This document shows, piece after piece, positions 48,301 to 58,200 of a stretch of 64,000 nucleotides of DNA. The notes under the pieces were generated by a model, which worked only from the letters and a program-made list of their open reading frames with translations, had not been told where the DNA came from and did no database searches. Origin of the DNA: Nymphaea colorata (Eukaryota > Streptophyta > Magnoliopsida > Nymphaeales > Nymphaeaceae); contig NC_045143.1 in the NCBI RefSeq assembly GCF_008831285.2, positions 20,298,854 to 20,362,853 of the forward strand. Direction: 5' to 3'. Within the stretch, counting starts at the first letter, position 1. The number at the start of each line of letters is the position of its first letter. Position numbers and translations under genes: made by a program.

Positions 48301-49677
48301 TGAGTCATGATCTAATACCTTTCATTATTGTCAGACTTATGAAATATTTAATGGACATTTATAATTTGCAACCTAAATCAATAACATATCGATACCCATA
48401 TAAACATGCCCCATATCACTGTGGCATAGTACATTGTTTTATCTAGGTCAGATCTAAAGTTCGGATCCAATCCAACAAGATACAAACTAGTGCCAATACA
48501 TTAATCAGGGTGGCCCTAAAGGTCGTGATAATCGGACTACTGGCTAGTAGGCAAGTCACAGTTTTCTTTTAAAACTTTTGTTGCCAATGAATTTTATGGC
48601 AAAGTTTCTCTCTCCTCCCCCCCCCCCCCTCTTTTTCCCTCTCTCGCTTTCTCTCTCATTAGTTGTTTTTAGTTGGTGATGTTATGTACTTAGTTATTGG
48701 CTATTGAATACCTCACCTTATATCTGACATATAAATCTGTTTATGCCATGCTTTTGAAGCACATTGCCTCATGAAATATGCATTTATGTATCGTGCAATA
48801 TATTGCACTATATTTTGGTTTTTTATTTTAAACATATGTTTCTTTGATCATATGCATATGTTTCTCCACAAGAAAATCTGAATGTGCATTAATTTCAAGC
48901 CAAGTCGACATTTGAACTGATGTGGCAATGATGCATGTGCACTTTTCCATGTCAAGAGCCAACGTGGTTCAGACTATAGAGGTACCTAAAATGTTGTATA
49001 AATGTGCGGGAGTTGAAGGTTGCCTGAGCTTCAATCCCATTTTTTTTAGATGTTTCCATGAGAACTTGTCATAAATAAGACATTATAAAAATTGAAGAGT
49101 GAATGCCTCATTTTCTTTTTTATTCCTGGATGCTTCTATTTATTTTTCTAATGACGATATCTTTACACTTGCGGTGGCATCAAATTCTACGAGATGCAAG
49201 TATGTTTTTGTTTTGTGCTTTTTTGCAGTTTGATCTGGAGCATTTTCAAACTAATCATATTCGTCTTCCATCAGGGAATGTATGTGCTAAGCAATGTCGC
49301 CACTGGCAGTGAGTTCCACAAGGACGAAGTGATGCGTCGCCTTCTTCCATCTGCAGCAGAGGGATGCAATCCTTCTGTTTTGATTAGGTTCTTGCAGGAC
49401 AACAATGATGAGCTTCGTGTGGCAACTATTTGGTGTATTGTGAACCTCACTCACCCTTGGTGCCTTGGAGTGACTAATCGGATTGGAAAGCTACGGAGTG
49501 CTGGTGTGATCTGTCAAGTTAAGAGTATGGACAATGACCCCTGCCTGGATGTGAAGGTTGTATGACTTGCACATTGAAGTAACCCTGTTGTTGCTCTCAT
49601 ACTGAACGCTGAATTATGTTTGCATGCAGTTCCGGGTGAGAATGGCTATTGAACAATGGATGACTATTTCAACCTGA
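26620..49677 (+). CDS. ARMC8: ARMC8-like armadillo repeat protein, C-terminal exons
   Basis: Join 26620-26854, 26985-27145, 49275-49556, 49630-49677 gives 241 residues and a TGA. The phases fit: 78 codons plus one base, two bases plus 53 codons, 94 codons, then 15 codons and the stop. All introns are GT-AG. The protein shows armadillo helices: [70 protein letters not shown], and ends [13 protein letters not shown]. This matches the C-terminal third of ARMC8 (Gid5/Vid28 in yeast), a scaffold of the GID/CTLH E3 ubiquitin ligase. The 5' exons are not in the window; the third intron shown is 22.1 kb and full of transposons. Apart from that intron the exons look intact. Confidence 0.88.
27146..30165 (+). 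other. Left part of the giant ARMC8 intron
   Basis: AT-rich sequence with no coding exon that I can support. A 55-bp tandem duplication is at 29216-29325, and a TATAAATAG box at 28244-28252 has no recognisable gene downstream. Confidence 0.5.
29216..29325. repeat. 55-bp tandem duplication
   Basis: TTGGTTCATCATT begins both units (29216 and 29271) and CATTCTCTTCCA ends both. The units differ at a few positions. Confidence 0.9.
30174..30510. mobile_element. Small non-autonomous hAT-like element
   Basis: A 337-bp block flanked by the 8-bp repeat TAGATACT (30166-30173 and 30511-30518), the size made by hAT transposases. The ends are GC-rich (GGGGCTGAGC and GCGGCCTTAG) with only weak terminal inverted similarity. 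Subterminal GGCCC/GGGCC motifs recur, and a (TA)n run fills about 30270-30331. There is no coding sequence. Confidence 0.6.
30547..31285. mobile_element. Non-autonomous hAT element with palindromic subterminal arrays
   Basis: This 739-bp element is flanked by CTCAGTAC (30539-30546 and 31286-31293), an 8-bp hAT-type duplication. The termini are CAATGTTAT and ATAACATTG, perfect 9-bp inverted repeats. About 170 bp at the left and 90 bp at the right are packed with ATCGTACGATA-like and CGATACG motifs in both orientations, likely transposase-binding repeats. The middle is AT-rich and non-coding. Confidence 0.85.
31316..31561 (-). repeat. 3' LTR of copia C
   Basis: TGTAGAAATACGAAC...ATCAACA on +, next to the polypurine tract and preceded by ATAAA. 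Confidence 0.93.
31556..34943 (-). pseudogene. copia C pol (protease to RNase H), several breaks
   Basis: Protease ([13 protein letters not shown]), GAG-pre-integrase ([11 protein letters not shown]), integrase ([25 protein letters not shown]), RT (VYVDDMIVT) and RNase H ([26 protein letters not shown]) all remain. Visible breaks lie near 34430 (frameshift), 33888 (stop), 32502 (stop just after the YVDD box) and 31990 (frameshift). It cannot make a full polyprotein. D interrupts upstream gag at 34944. Confidence 0.9.
34944..35228 (-). repeat. 3' LTR of copia D
   Basis: TGTAGAAACACACACC...ATTCTAACA on +, identical to the partner at 44659-44943. The polypurine tract CTCCCCCTC follows on +. Confidence 0.95.
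35223..38198 (-). CDS. copia D pol part: integrase, RT, RNase H (split by E)
   Basis: A continuous frame of 992 codons with no stop before 35223. It holds GAG-pre-integrase [11 protein letters not shown], integrase D-D-E ([25 protein letters not shown]), RT with [10 protein letters not shown], and RNase H with [16 protein letters not shown] and [10 protein letters not shown], ending LEGEC. The stop codon is supplied by the first bases of the LTR. Only the E insertion separates it from its gag half. Before E arrived this was probably a working Gag-Pol of about 1,436 residues. Confidence 0.92.
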   Translation of the reverse strand, partial: GKKIGIGSVTDGLYRLPVQVASALISATSGHLSGVNDRSTVLRWHERLGHLPFQLIKKLFPHLFASVSIDSFACEVCQLAKHVRASYPISLNKTTHPFALVHSDVWGPSGVPTCGGCHYFLTLIDDYSRCTFVYLLRDRSQVPAVVKNFVAFVETQFHTTVQAFRTDNAREYVSQSLDDFLKGKGIVHETSCSYTPPQNGIAERKNRHLLNVTRAIMFQRHVPKRYWGDALLTSAHLINRMPTRVLDGQSPYSTLWPTQNLWPLTPRVFGCSCFVHNHSPTLKKLDPRSIKGVFLGYSSTQKGYKCVDPTTSKVYVSRDVTFHEHESYFPVNPLQGECIGHKGEEYSSNQLIQFMEFLDYKVSPSVIDTVMVSNEKGSYMEGVTVDAQPTVARDHLFGQVYVRKEKATVEDVGDEDRTNPNPVISLDDPSPSNGELPIALRKGTRSCTSHPIQRFVSYAKLSTNYKCFITTLSKVVIPRSVDDAKDDPKWLHAMTEEMGALAKNKTWEVVDIPKGTHLVGSKWVYNVNYKPDGTVDRYKARLVAKGFSQKYGIDYLETFAPVAKLKTVRVILALAVHRKWRMDQLDVKNAFLNGHLEEEVYMSMPPGYVQEGKCCHLKKALYGLKQSPRAWFERLRIVMKSTGYKQGNGDHTLFIKQRDGLVSLLLVYVDDMIVTGSDEEENRKMKERLAKEFDLKDLGKLRYFLGIEIARSETGLVMNQMKYTLDLLKETGKLGCRPYLTPMESGTKISIKTSTILDEEGKGRYQRLVGKLIYLTLTRPDITYAVNVLSQFMHAPTECHWKSAERVLGYLKNDLGKGLLYTRQDKLTIEGYSDADWAGCTDTRRSTTGYCIFLGGNLVVWRSKRQEVCSRSSAEAEYKAVAMGVTEMLWLKILLTDIGVELEDKMKMYCDNKSAINLANNPVLHDRTKHVEIDRHFIRERIDSKELILPYMKSEDQVADVLTKGLCTSSFEKNVSKLGMFDMYAKLEGEC
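38199..38454 (-). repeat. 3' LTR of copia E
   Basis: TGTAGAAACACGAAC...CTTCAACA on +. It has AAGGATTAGGG where the partner has AAGGATTAAGG. Confidence 0.93.
38449..41823 (-). pseudogene. copia E pol without gag, one nonsense codon
   Basis: The ATG at 41823 starts [10 protein letters not shown], the type of gag start seen in C, but 15 residues later the frame is already in protease ([14 protein letters not shown]). The whole gag, including the zinc knuckle, is gone with the frame preserved. GAG-pre-integrase, DDE integrase, RT ([10 protein letters not shown]) and RNase H (YSDADWAG) follow. One TGA at 39523-39525 stands in the AWFE/LRLVM stretch where D has Arg. Otherwise the frame is open to the stop in the LTR. 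It could not supply particles for its own transposition. Confidence 0.9.
42387..42583. repeat. 21-bp GC-rich minisatellite and GGC tract in E leader
   Basis: Four copies of GGCGGTGGCTGCTGCAGCAA plus C (42387-42407, 42420-42440, 42441-42461, 42462-42482) run into a GGC/GCA-rich tract. It lies between primer site and the first ATG, so it is leader RNA. A poly-Ala frame on + here is an artefact of the repeat. Confidence 0.9.
42672..42927 (-). repeat. 5' LTR of copia E
   Basis: A 256-bp LTR, preceded on + by the primer-site complement GGCTCTGATACCA and followed by CCCGT of D. Confidence 0.93.
42928..44264 (-). CDS. copia D gag and protease (split by E)
   Basis: The start chosen is the ATG at 44264 (MADAMGTQ); the sequence upstream is repeat-rich leader and the homologous start is used in F. 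Gag reads [16 protein letters not shown], then [19 protein letters not shown] and [10 protein letters not shown]. The zinc knuckle [14 protein letters not shown] keeps all CX2CX4HX4C residues. Protease has [13 protein letters not shown]. The frame is open to the E junction at 42928. It would encode the particle shell and maturation protease of the retrotransposon. Confidence 0.92.
44265..44658 (-). other. Leader of copia D
   Basis: GC-rich leader with GGCGGC/GCAGC repeats between the primer site (44646-44658) and the gag ATG. The matching leader in F (24314-24684) has the same composition with different repeat numbers. Confidence 0.75.
44659..44943 (-). repeat. 5' LTR of copia D
   Basis: A 285-bp LTR identical to 34944-35228 and followed by the GTTCA duplication. 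Confidence 0.95.
44949..45770 (-). pseudogene. copia C gag, 5' part deleted and out of frame
   Basis: The likely start (MAASSSLSM) is at 45770, but the gag body ([11 protein letters not shown] onward, from 45712) is in another frame, and the usual first gag helix between them is missing, so there is a small deletion. The body keeps [27 protein letters not shown] and a zinc knuckle [14 protein letters not shown]. It stops at the D insertion. Confidence 0.85.
46135..46380 (-). repeat. 5' LTR of copia C
   Basis: A 246-bp LTR after the primer-site complement GGCTCTGATACCA and followed by ATAAA. Confidence 0.93.
46386..46899 (+). other. ARMC8 intron, no feature recognised
   Basis: AT-rich sequence right of copia C. 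No exon, LTR or transposase motif can be supported. Confidence 0.4.
46900..48260 (+). pseudogene. Very old copia remnant, partly rearranged
   Basis: On +, a GAG-pre-integrase-like [12 protein letters not shown] is readable near 47300 and an integrase end like [11 protein letters not shown] near 47720-47750, both full of stops. At about 48010-48055 the opposite strand reads [14 protein letters not shown], the RT motif found in all copia elements here. Parts of one or two old copies therefore lie in opposite orientation. No LTRs can be placed. Confidence 0.6.
48261..49274 (+). other. Right end of the giant ARMC8 intron
   Basis: Non-coding, with a C/T low-complexity run at about 48598-48658. 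It ends in the acceptor TTCCATCAG before 49275. Confidence 0.55.
49275..49677 (+). CDS. ARMC8: ARMC8 last two exons
   Basis: Exon 49275-49556 (acceptor CATCAG, donor GTGAAG|GTTGTA) and exon 49630-49677 (acceptor GCATGCAG) are separated by a 73-bp intron. The reading [11 protein letters not shown] continues directly from the exon ending at 27145 in phase 0. The stop TGA is at 49675-49677. Confidence 0.9.
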
Positions 49678-52536
49678 ATATTTCTTGGAGACTTGCTGAC
49701 TCCAAGTTGAACTTCACTGCACGCAAATCTCTCATGCTAGTACAAGTGATCAAAGTAGCGAAAGAAGAACTGGAGATGAACTTGTATGTTCTTCACAAAC
49801 GAGAACGGGAAGCTTCAATGGTGTTGCGTGACACCTTTTGTGAGCATGGTTGGCACTTTTACAGCTTGCCGGCTAAAAGGCACAAAAATAGTTTTGCTCT
49901 TGCCATTTGGTGGTTCAGAGTTTGACCATCGTTTTGTATCAATTACTTTTCTTTCAGTCGGCATCTTCCCAAACCTTGAGTACGCCAACTCCATAGAGGA
50001 TAACGGGTTGGTATTGTCATTATGCTACTTGAAAATTAATATTCGTCCTGTACATAGTGGGAATCAAGCCCCACGATACAGATTCACCTGTGACAAGGAA
50101 ATAGTTGTACTTAAACGAACTACTTTGGTATCTTATGTCCAGAAGGTTCTACATCTACTTGTTAAACACGGGTTTGCATTAACGTTCCTGCTGTCCTTTT
50201 ACTGAGAAACTTCATACAGAGATGTGGTGGCTGTGCGAAGATGAAAGTTCTCTCTGCTTGGTCGGTGGCTCGTAATAGTTGAGCTAGCTGCCATCATGGC
50301 AAGGCAGTCTCTCTGGCTCAGTGCTTGACTTGACCACCCTCCAAATGCTTGCTTATGAAGTTGCCAATAGGTCACAATATTGTAGCCACATCAAGTTGAT
50401 TAAGGTCGTAGTTTCTGATAAATTATCTTATTGTGTTCAAATGTTGGATTTTTTGGATATTGATTCTTATCAATATTTTAAACTTGAGCGAACTTGTTTT
50501 AAAATTAAACATTTGTTAATTTCTTAAGCTCTTTGGTGGCAGGTTTTAGGAGCTAATTGCAGATCCTAATAGCTGTGAATTCATGGAATTGAACTCATGA
50601 ACTAACCTGGTATGTTAGCTGAAATAGACGGCATGTGGATATGACTATGGTCTTGATTCAGCGCTTCTATGTTCAACCTTGTTCAATTTTCAAACTGTTA
50701 CTGGTTTTGTTGATACCAACGGGCTCTTATGTATATGCCACGTAATGTGGTGCCAAATGTTATGGTATGAATGAGTAAAGGGTGGGTGTGTGATCATGCA
50801 GTCCATATGAAGGAGAGCCTTGGTGGATATTCCTTGAAATGTGCATGTGATTATGTTTAATCTCATGAAACATGCGTCTTGGTTAATATGTCTTATGAGT
50901 TTTTTCATCTTTGAAGTTCATATAAATGCGCTCGGATTGTGGTGGCACGTGCTGTATCGCACATTCTAAGTTGGGTTAATTTTGAATGATGAATGTAAAT
51001 GTGTATGAGTGAACATGGAGTTCTAGGGTTATTGGGTGCCTTTCTTTCCATTTTTGAACTCCAATTGTCATTGAAACATTTGTTCAGATAAACGTAGATT
51101 AACATTTTAAAGGTGTTGTTCTTATAAAGTATGGAACAGCTGTGGCTGACCTTGAACGGGTTCATTAGGTAGATTGATCCTTAGAGGTGGTTTCCCATTG
51201 TCAAAGAAAAATTGAAAAACTTATACCAGCGAATTTAGAAAAGGGCAGGTCCTTGTTGGAGGTTTGAACAAAAGCACGGTCTTCAAATGAAATTTTCCTA
51301 ATACAATTTTCTGCATCAATAATTTCTTTTCACCATGCAACGATCAACCGTTGCTGCCGGACAGCATTCAGAACAATTTCCTTTATCTGTTATTCAATTT
51401 CTAATGATAAACTTTATGGCAAATTTGAATCAGATCATTCTTCCACATATATTCTTTAATCTGTCCTTTCACTGATTCGGCCTACCAATTGGTTGCAACT
51501 TGCATATTCTACATTATATTTGTCCATTTGTTCTTCTCCATAATATTAAAAAAGCAAATCCTATCTGAACATGTTCACGTTTTTTGTATATTACATTTCG
51601 CACACTATAATTTTGTTCTTTAGAGCATATTAACAATGTGTCGAATTCGATCATTCATTCCAGATTGTAGAATAACAAGAAAATAAATTTGAAGTCTGAG
51701 CCACCAAATGTAAAGTGCGTTGGAATAAAATTAAAAATACATTTAAAGTTTACAAGTCATCTACATCACATTGGCTGCGAGGGTGGAGACAGAAAATTTT
51801 GGCTAAGGGACACTAGGTATAAAATTTTAAATTCTTAAGAGGAACCAATAAGTAAATGAGAAATTTGCTTAGAAATATCAATATAAAAATAAGAATTTTT
51901 TGGGGTCCATGTTGCCAATTGCCCACACGTAGCCCACACTTGCCTCTGCATCTGGTTGGCTGTTTAAAATATTGATTTCTCTTACTGTGTGTATATAAAA
52001 TCTAAGTATATTGAGGATAGGGCTGGCAATAGATCAGCTACAACGTTGGGGTCCGGCGTTTTCTCTCACTCAGTATAAGAGAACATATAAGAGAACAAAC
52101 TGAGAACAGCAAATGAAATTGTCTTTGGGACCATTTTGCGTGTTTGATTTTTTTGGTACTTCGTGTGGACCTTCAACTTGAACCGAAATTTTTTTCCCTC
52201 ATGCAAACACGCTGTCAAGAACATGTGTAGTTCTTGAGATATCCTTGGAGTCAATTAAATTCTCCTACAAACATCGATGAAATTATGCTATATAGCTTCT
52301 TCCTGAAGAGAGCTTGTTGTCTTAGAAAGAAATGGCAAATAGTTTAACATGAAGAGATCCAACTTTTACCCCAAGGAGACTGTGTGCACTGGCTTGGTCA
52401 AGCGGCTGGTAGTCAGCCAGTCACTAGTTTAAGCGGTATGGGTGTCAATCCCCTTTCGTTGCAAATGGGGTGGTATCGTGTTAGTTGATATGCATGAGAG
52501 CGCCACATGTAGGTACCAAGGCAGCCCTGTACCTTA
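49678..52536. other. ARMC8 3' flank and intergenic DNA
   Basis: The first few hundred bases are probably 3' untranslated region. I see no further exon, transposon protein or RNA gene up to the MITE. Open frames here are short and unlike known proteins. Confidence 0.5.
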
Positions 52537-52704
52537 GGGACTGTTTGGCAATGGTAATGCTTTGTTACTGTCTCATTAAACTGCCCCTCATTAAACTGCC
52601 CCAAAAATTGACACAAATTCACAAGACACTTTCATGAATATACCCCACCTTTTGAAGCTAATTCATGGGACAACAACAATGTGCTACTATTGCCAAATGG
52701 GGCC
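52537..52704. mobile_element. MITE, PIF/Harbinger (Tourist)-like
   Basis: A 168-bp element with imperfect 24-bp inverted ends sharing TTTGGCAAT (left GGGACTGTTTGGCAATGG, right GGCCCCATTTGGCAATAG on -). It is flanked by TTA on both sides (52534-52536 and 52705-52707), the usual duplication of PIF/Harbinger elements. It is non-coding and would need a transposase in trans. Confidence 0.75.
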
Positions 52705-52707
52705 TTA

Positions 52708-52802
52708 GGGGTGGGGGAAACATAGATATGTCAGTGTTCATTCGGACGTTTAAGATTCTCCTACTATTCATCCCAAGGGGTGGGGGAAACATAGATATGT
52801 CC
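52708..52802. repeat. Short direct repeat beside the MITE
   Basis: GGGGTGGGGGAAACATAGAT (plus ATGTC) occurs starting at about 52708 and about 52777, 69 bp apart. Confidence 0.8.
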
Positions 52803-55294
52803 AAGTTATTCTGGACATATGGCCCATAGTTGCTAGGATATGTGCCCTTGTGTGAGCCCCAGAATAGAGGGCGAAGGAGCCGTTTCTCAAGTTAAAGAAA
52901 AGAGGGCGAAGGAGCTGCAGAATTTTGTCTTCGACGGCAAAGATACTGTTCTATCACATAGGACACCAATAGCTTATTTCTTCACTCAGACTGCTTTAGT
53001 GCTGCAGGAGATACTCTCAGCAATTTATTCTCATTTCATTGCCCTCAAGCTTATGATATTGTTTAGCGTTAAAGTCAGAATCTCCTCTTAAACTCATGTT
53101 TCATATATTTGATTTTTTGCTTTACCAGCCATTAAAACAGTTCATTTCTAGTATCCTTCCCTAATTGAAAATTTGTTAAACGAAGGGAAAGAAAAACAAA
53201 AAGGCAAATGATTGAAGACCTTAGGGGGCATCTGAATGCATGGTATTATTCCACAGCGGAATTTTAGTGCCATCGTACCAAAAAAAGTACCACGCACCAT
53301 CAAACATGGAACTCAGACCACCGGGGTAGTCGCATTTGGCATTGTGCTGTTGAGCAGCAGGCTGAGCAGAAGTCAGCCCTCTTTTTCTTCCCCGTTGTGA
53401 CGCATAATTGGAGAATATATCAGAACTACTAAAGTGGTAATTGCTGTATGGACCTCAAGTTCGTCCTAACATTATAAAGAATGGCTTTTTCTAAAATTGG
53501 AAAATAATGTGGGGCAGAAGAAAGTATTTGACACTCCTATCGGTGTGAGCTGTAGTTTCTAATTAAAAAAAAAAAAAAACCTCGTGGCAAGTGCAGATCT
53601 AATTTGAGATGCATGTCAAGAGATACAAAAATGATACACTTAGATTGCATTATTACCATCTTTTTTATCATTTAACATGTCGAAAGTACAACTTAGGTCG
53701 TCAATGTCACACGTCTCTTTTCTGACTTCCAATATTCTTAGGCGAAGAAAGTCAAAAAAACCAATGTACTGACATAATGTGGTACAGGTCGGACTACTTC
53801 ATGCCATAAGGTTGATGAAGGAATTGTAAACCAACATGAGATATGGACAATCATGGCAGGAAAGTCATGAACTGTCTTTTTGACAGTAGGTTCTTCTTGG
53901 ATCCCGATCCCGTAATGTTAGTAACATTAATGGCTATAAAAGAAGACCTTACCAACAGATCGTCATGAACTTGTTATCTATTTATGTGTTCATTCATGAT
54001 TCAAGGGGCTCGACAAGAACCATCACCCTTTTCCTATGGACGTGGCTCTATAAAAAACTCGATTTAGCCGCACTTCTAGTGTTTTGAGAAGGAAATGATT
54101 GGCACGGTAGAAGCCTTCACATTGTGTTGGCGTTTTAAAAGGATGACCAAATTGGACTGAGTTAAACCTGGCAAGAGCCCTGCAATTCGGGACTGGTGAT
54201 CTCTTAGGATCTTCTAGACCGAGCAAGAAACAGAATCATCCCACTTTTCTTGCGTTATTTAAACACATAAAAATAGAACAATCGGGACTTCCCATGAGGA
54301 AGGGGATCTTGTAGACGGCAGTGCAGTCCGAGATAAATATACTGTAAAAAAATTTCATGAAAATGGTTAATTACAAGTAGTGGAAGAAAAATGTCAAAAC
54401 AACAACCGAAGAACCTATGATAGGAGGGGCACGTGAACGTGTCAAGTTTTTTATTTTCAATTCAGAAAGTTGGCTATACAAGTATAAGTGAAGCAATCAG
54501 GCACATTGGAATATAACCAGGAGGCCCGATGCATATACCAACCCAAAATCCAGACTTCCTCACCAGGGAAATTGCAAATAGGGGAAATTCGAGTCAAAAT
54601 GTTTTTAAAAGCCTATTTGAACCATGAGAATTATTCAAATTAAGCTCATCATATGTGTTGCGCCTTGTACAAAAAACTGCACCACAAAATAAAATTTACG
54701 GCAATGATTAAGGAGCTCAAATTATAGTTGCTCAAGATGACACTGCTTGAATCTAAATAAAGCATTTAACATTTTCTATGAAACAAAAGTAGCATAATAC
54801 AGCAAGAACAGGCACACCCTCGCATAAAGAATAGTGAAGTAAAACATGAGGGCGTGGGCTACCTTCCCCCAGTACAATCCCCAGGACGTTCTCTTCATCA
54901 GGTACCTCTCTTTTAAGCAAGTACTTCACACGTTTGCTGGTTGCTCCATAAAGACCTAACATAAGAAAGTGATTTCCACAAATAAATTTACATTTGCATA
55001 TCAATAAGGAAAATTTTTTAAAGAATTGGTGCTCAAGCACATGTGCTAAACTAAATCCAAATCAGAACCGTGGGACTTCCAGGCAACCATATCTATAAAC
55101 AAGGTCAAACTTTGTGAGAAATCAGTCTCTCTTTTCTAAACAAAAGTTTAGAACCCTTGCACACTTCTACAAGGAAAAACAGTGTTTAAAACATGACCGC
55201 CAGCTTGCGTTTTACACGAGGAATAAACATAAATTCTATACTCCACAATAAATGGAATGGAGATGCACTCTTACCTAGAAACATATACCATACT
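52803..55294. other. Intergenic DNA and CCR4 3' flank
   Basis: No coding exon is supported. The stretch nearest 55294 should include the 3' untranslated region of CCR4 on -. A poly(A) run is at about 53565-53579. Confidence 0.5.
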
Positions 55295-58200
55295 CTACCG
55301 TCGTATTCTAGGCATGCAGCGGAAACCAGCCAGCAAGGCTATGTGATCAGATGACCACTCTGGAGATGGCAAAGCAGTGTCTTTTCGTAAGCTTTCCTCA
55401 TCAAGTAGTTCCAATAATGACTCCACTGTCAATGAGTCCGCTGTGATGCGAAGCATAAACTTAGAATTCATCAAAGGATAGCACACTTTTGCAATGAACG
55501 CATATCTGAAACAAGGCACATCAATGTACATGTATGAAAAAAATACCTGTGTAGAAAATATAGTCAAGGGTGCCAAGGAAATCTCTTGTGCAATTTGTGA
55601 ACAATGGTTCATTTGTTGCTGAGTCCATTTTTCTTCTCTGGCTCTCCAAGTTTCCACCAACACCCATCATTCTTGCAAATGATGAGTATGCACTTACCTG
55701 TAATGCATTGTCACTTGTAAATGGTACAAGATTCAAACAGGTCCTTCAGGAAGATTTCTTACCAGCGGAAGCTGATGAGTAAGCTTGCTGGGAGGGCGCA
55801 AGATTCCTAAAGGATCAACAGCTAAATCTGGATGGAGGGGATCAACCTTCCCCATCGCCAAAAGTGCATGTGGAGCACTATTACAAGTAGCAAAAACAAA
55901 GGAAAGGAATAAAGCATAAGGGAATATAATAGAATCAATACAAAAAATATGCAGAAATCAGAATGTAACAACACAGAATCAATACAAAAAATATGCAGAA
56001 ATCAGAATGTAACAACGCAAAGAGCATATAAACAACCTTCCAGGGGTTGAATTGAAATCCCCACAAACTAGCATTGGAATATCTGCACTAACTGCAATTT
56101 TTTCCAGTCCCTTTAGAAGTGTGTGCACCTGCAAGTATGTAAGGAAAAGAGTTCATAGTGATGGTAACCAGCTTTCAAACACAGCAGAATGCCAACAACA
56201 ATTTTTTTTAAAAAAAAAAAATAAGCAACCTGCCATAGCTTTACATCCTTCAAATCTTGATGGACATTGACATGTGTGTTTGCCTGCAGATCAGATTAAG
56301 TTAACAAGAAAAGCCAAAACTTTAGGAGGGCTACAATGTGGATATTTTAGGAAAACGAACAAGAAATTCAAGAATGAAATTCAGTACTGAACAGTTGAAA
56401 AATAAGTGCTACAATGTGGATATTTTAGGAGGAGGGCTGCCAGGAATCTCTCTGACTCTCTCCCAGTAAACTATTGATTATCAAAAAACATGTGATAATT
56501 CAGTAGCAGAGAAAAACAAATGGCAGCCTCAATCCAAAAAGAGGGAAAAATGACCAGGTAAGGTCACAACATCTGTATAACACCGAAATATAAACATCAA
56601 TCTTCTGGAAAGCAAGAGAATAAAACCAGATAAAAGAAATGGAGTTTCCACATTTAGTTCTTACCACACACAGAAGTTGTCGTTTTCCAGGTGTATCCAC
56701 TACATGGCTACTAAACTTGGCCTCCAAAACTACAATTAAAGCAACATTGTCCTGGAAAATGCATAAAAGTTTTCAGAAAGATATCATCAGAGAGGCATGA
56801 GTATGAACAAGTGCAACAGACAACAAAGCACCTTAAGCAACCGATTGAGAGCAGTTTTCTTTTGGGCATTTGGAACTAAAGCATCTGTTAGAGACTGTGC
56901 AGCCTTGTTGAACTCAACCTGCATAGATACAGGTTCATGCAAACTGCAGTTTGCAGGGTAGACTGAAAAATTACATAAACAAAATCCATACCTCATATTT
57001 TTTGACTAGTGAAAACCGATCCCTCCGAAAAAAGGTTGCACAACCATCAATCACTCGACCATTACCATTGAAAACCTGTGATTGATAGAACACCATATTA
57101 AACAATTCATCCTTGCTACAAGATTTCACGGAGTTCGATGGAGTAAAATCCAACCTCGGATGTCTTTCTCTTATAGACAGCTATATAGCCATGTTTTTCA
57201 AGTTCAGGTGCGAAAAAATCCTCAAAGTGATCACTCTGAACCTGTAAAAGCACATTGCAAGTCCAAAATGTGACAGCTGAAAACCACACCAATTAGAAAA
57301 GGTACAACTACCCATTAGAAAATAAACAAAGATCTACAGCAACCTAAGGATCAACCTCTCTCTCCCAAGCTCACAGTAGCTTTAGAAACTGCCTTTAAAA
57401 TGCCTGTTGTAGTGTACACAATATCTGTCTTACATAATGCAATTTATTAATAACATGTACCCTACTCTGACCTATCTAATCTACTTCATTTTAGATTTAC
57501 TTAGCCAGCGAACCTATTTTAGCCTTTATACACTGATTTACACAACACTTCATAGAATTTTGGCACTGTTTTATAGTGTTTTATTGTATAACTCGTTTTA
57601 TTAAACCATATAATCTGGCACACATATACTGGTCTGGTTACCAACTTTCCTACACATATATATAATTGTTATGTTTGTCTTTTGTGTGGACTCACCACAC
57701 CTGCACCCTGAACCTGTGCGGCATGGTGCAAAAGAGTAGATTGACAAATGTAGACTAGCATATCCAGTATCAGAGCCAAACCAAGTTCTGCAAATTATTC
57801 TCAGTTACAGACAACCACAGAAGAAAAAAAGAACCAACTTAGGCATAGCTGCATAAGACTAGTCTCAACAGATACTGTTCAACAAAGTGCTTCAACTAGA
57901 GTGCAAGAAATAAGACAATTCAGGAACTGAAAGCACAAGAATACCTCTTGAAGACAAAGAATATCTGCATGATACCCAATTATTTCCCGTAGCAAATTCT
58001 GCTTCCTGTATGGCCATGAAAGAGCCCAAGATGGACAATAGCTGTATGTTTCACTTGTGGCATATGCATCTGATAGAATATTGTACGACAGAACAGTGAA
58101 AGCACCTGCAGATCCACTTCGGCCATCAGCATCCAAGTTCCCTACAATATCAACTCCATTTACCGGAATCAAACGGCGAGGAGTAGGGCATGGTGCTGGA

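Noticed and set aside
49786-50205. 139-codon frame after the ARMC8 stop
   Set aside because: No domain, low-complexity composition, and it overlaps the likely 3' untranslated region.
53230-53340. Possible further MITE beginning GGGGGCATCTGAATGC
   Set aside because: No matching inverted end or target duplication found.
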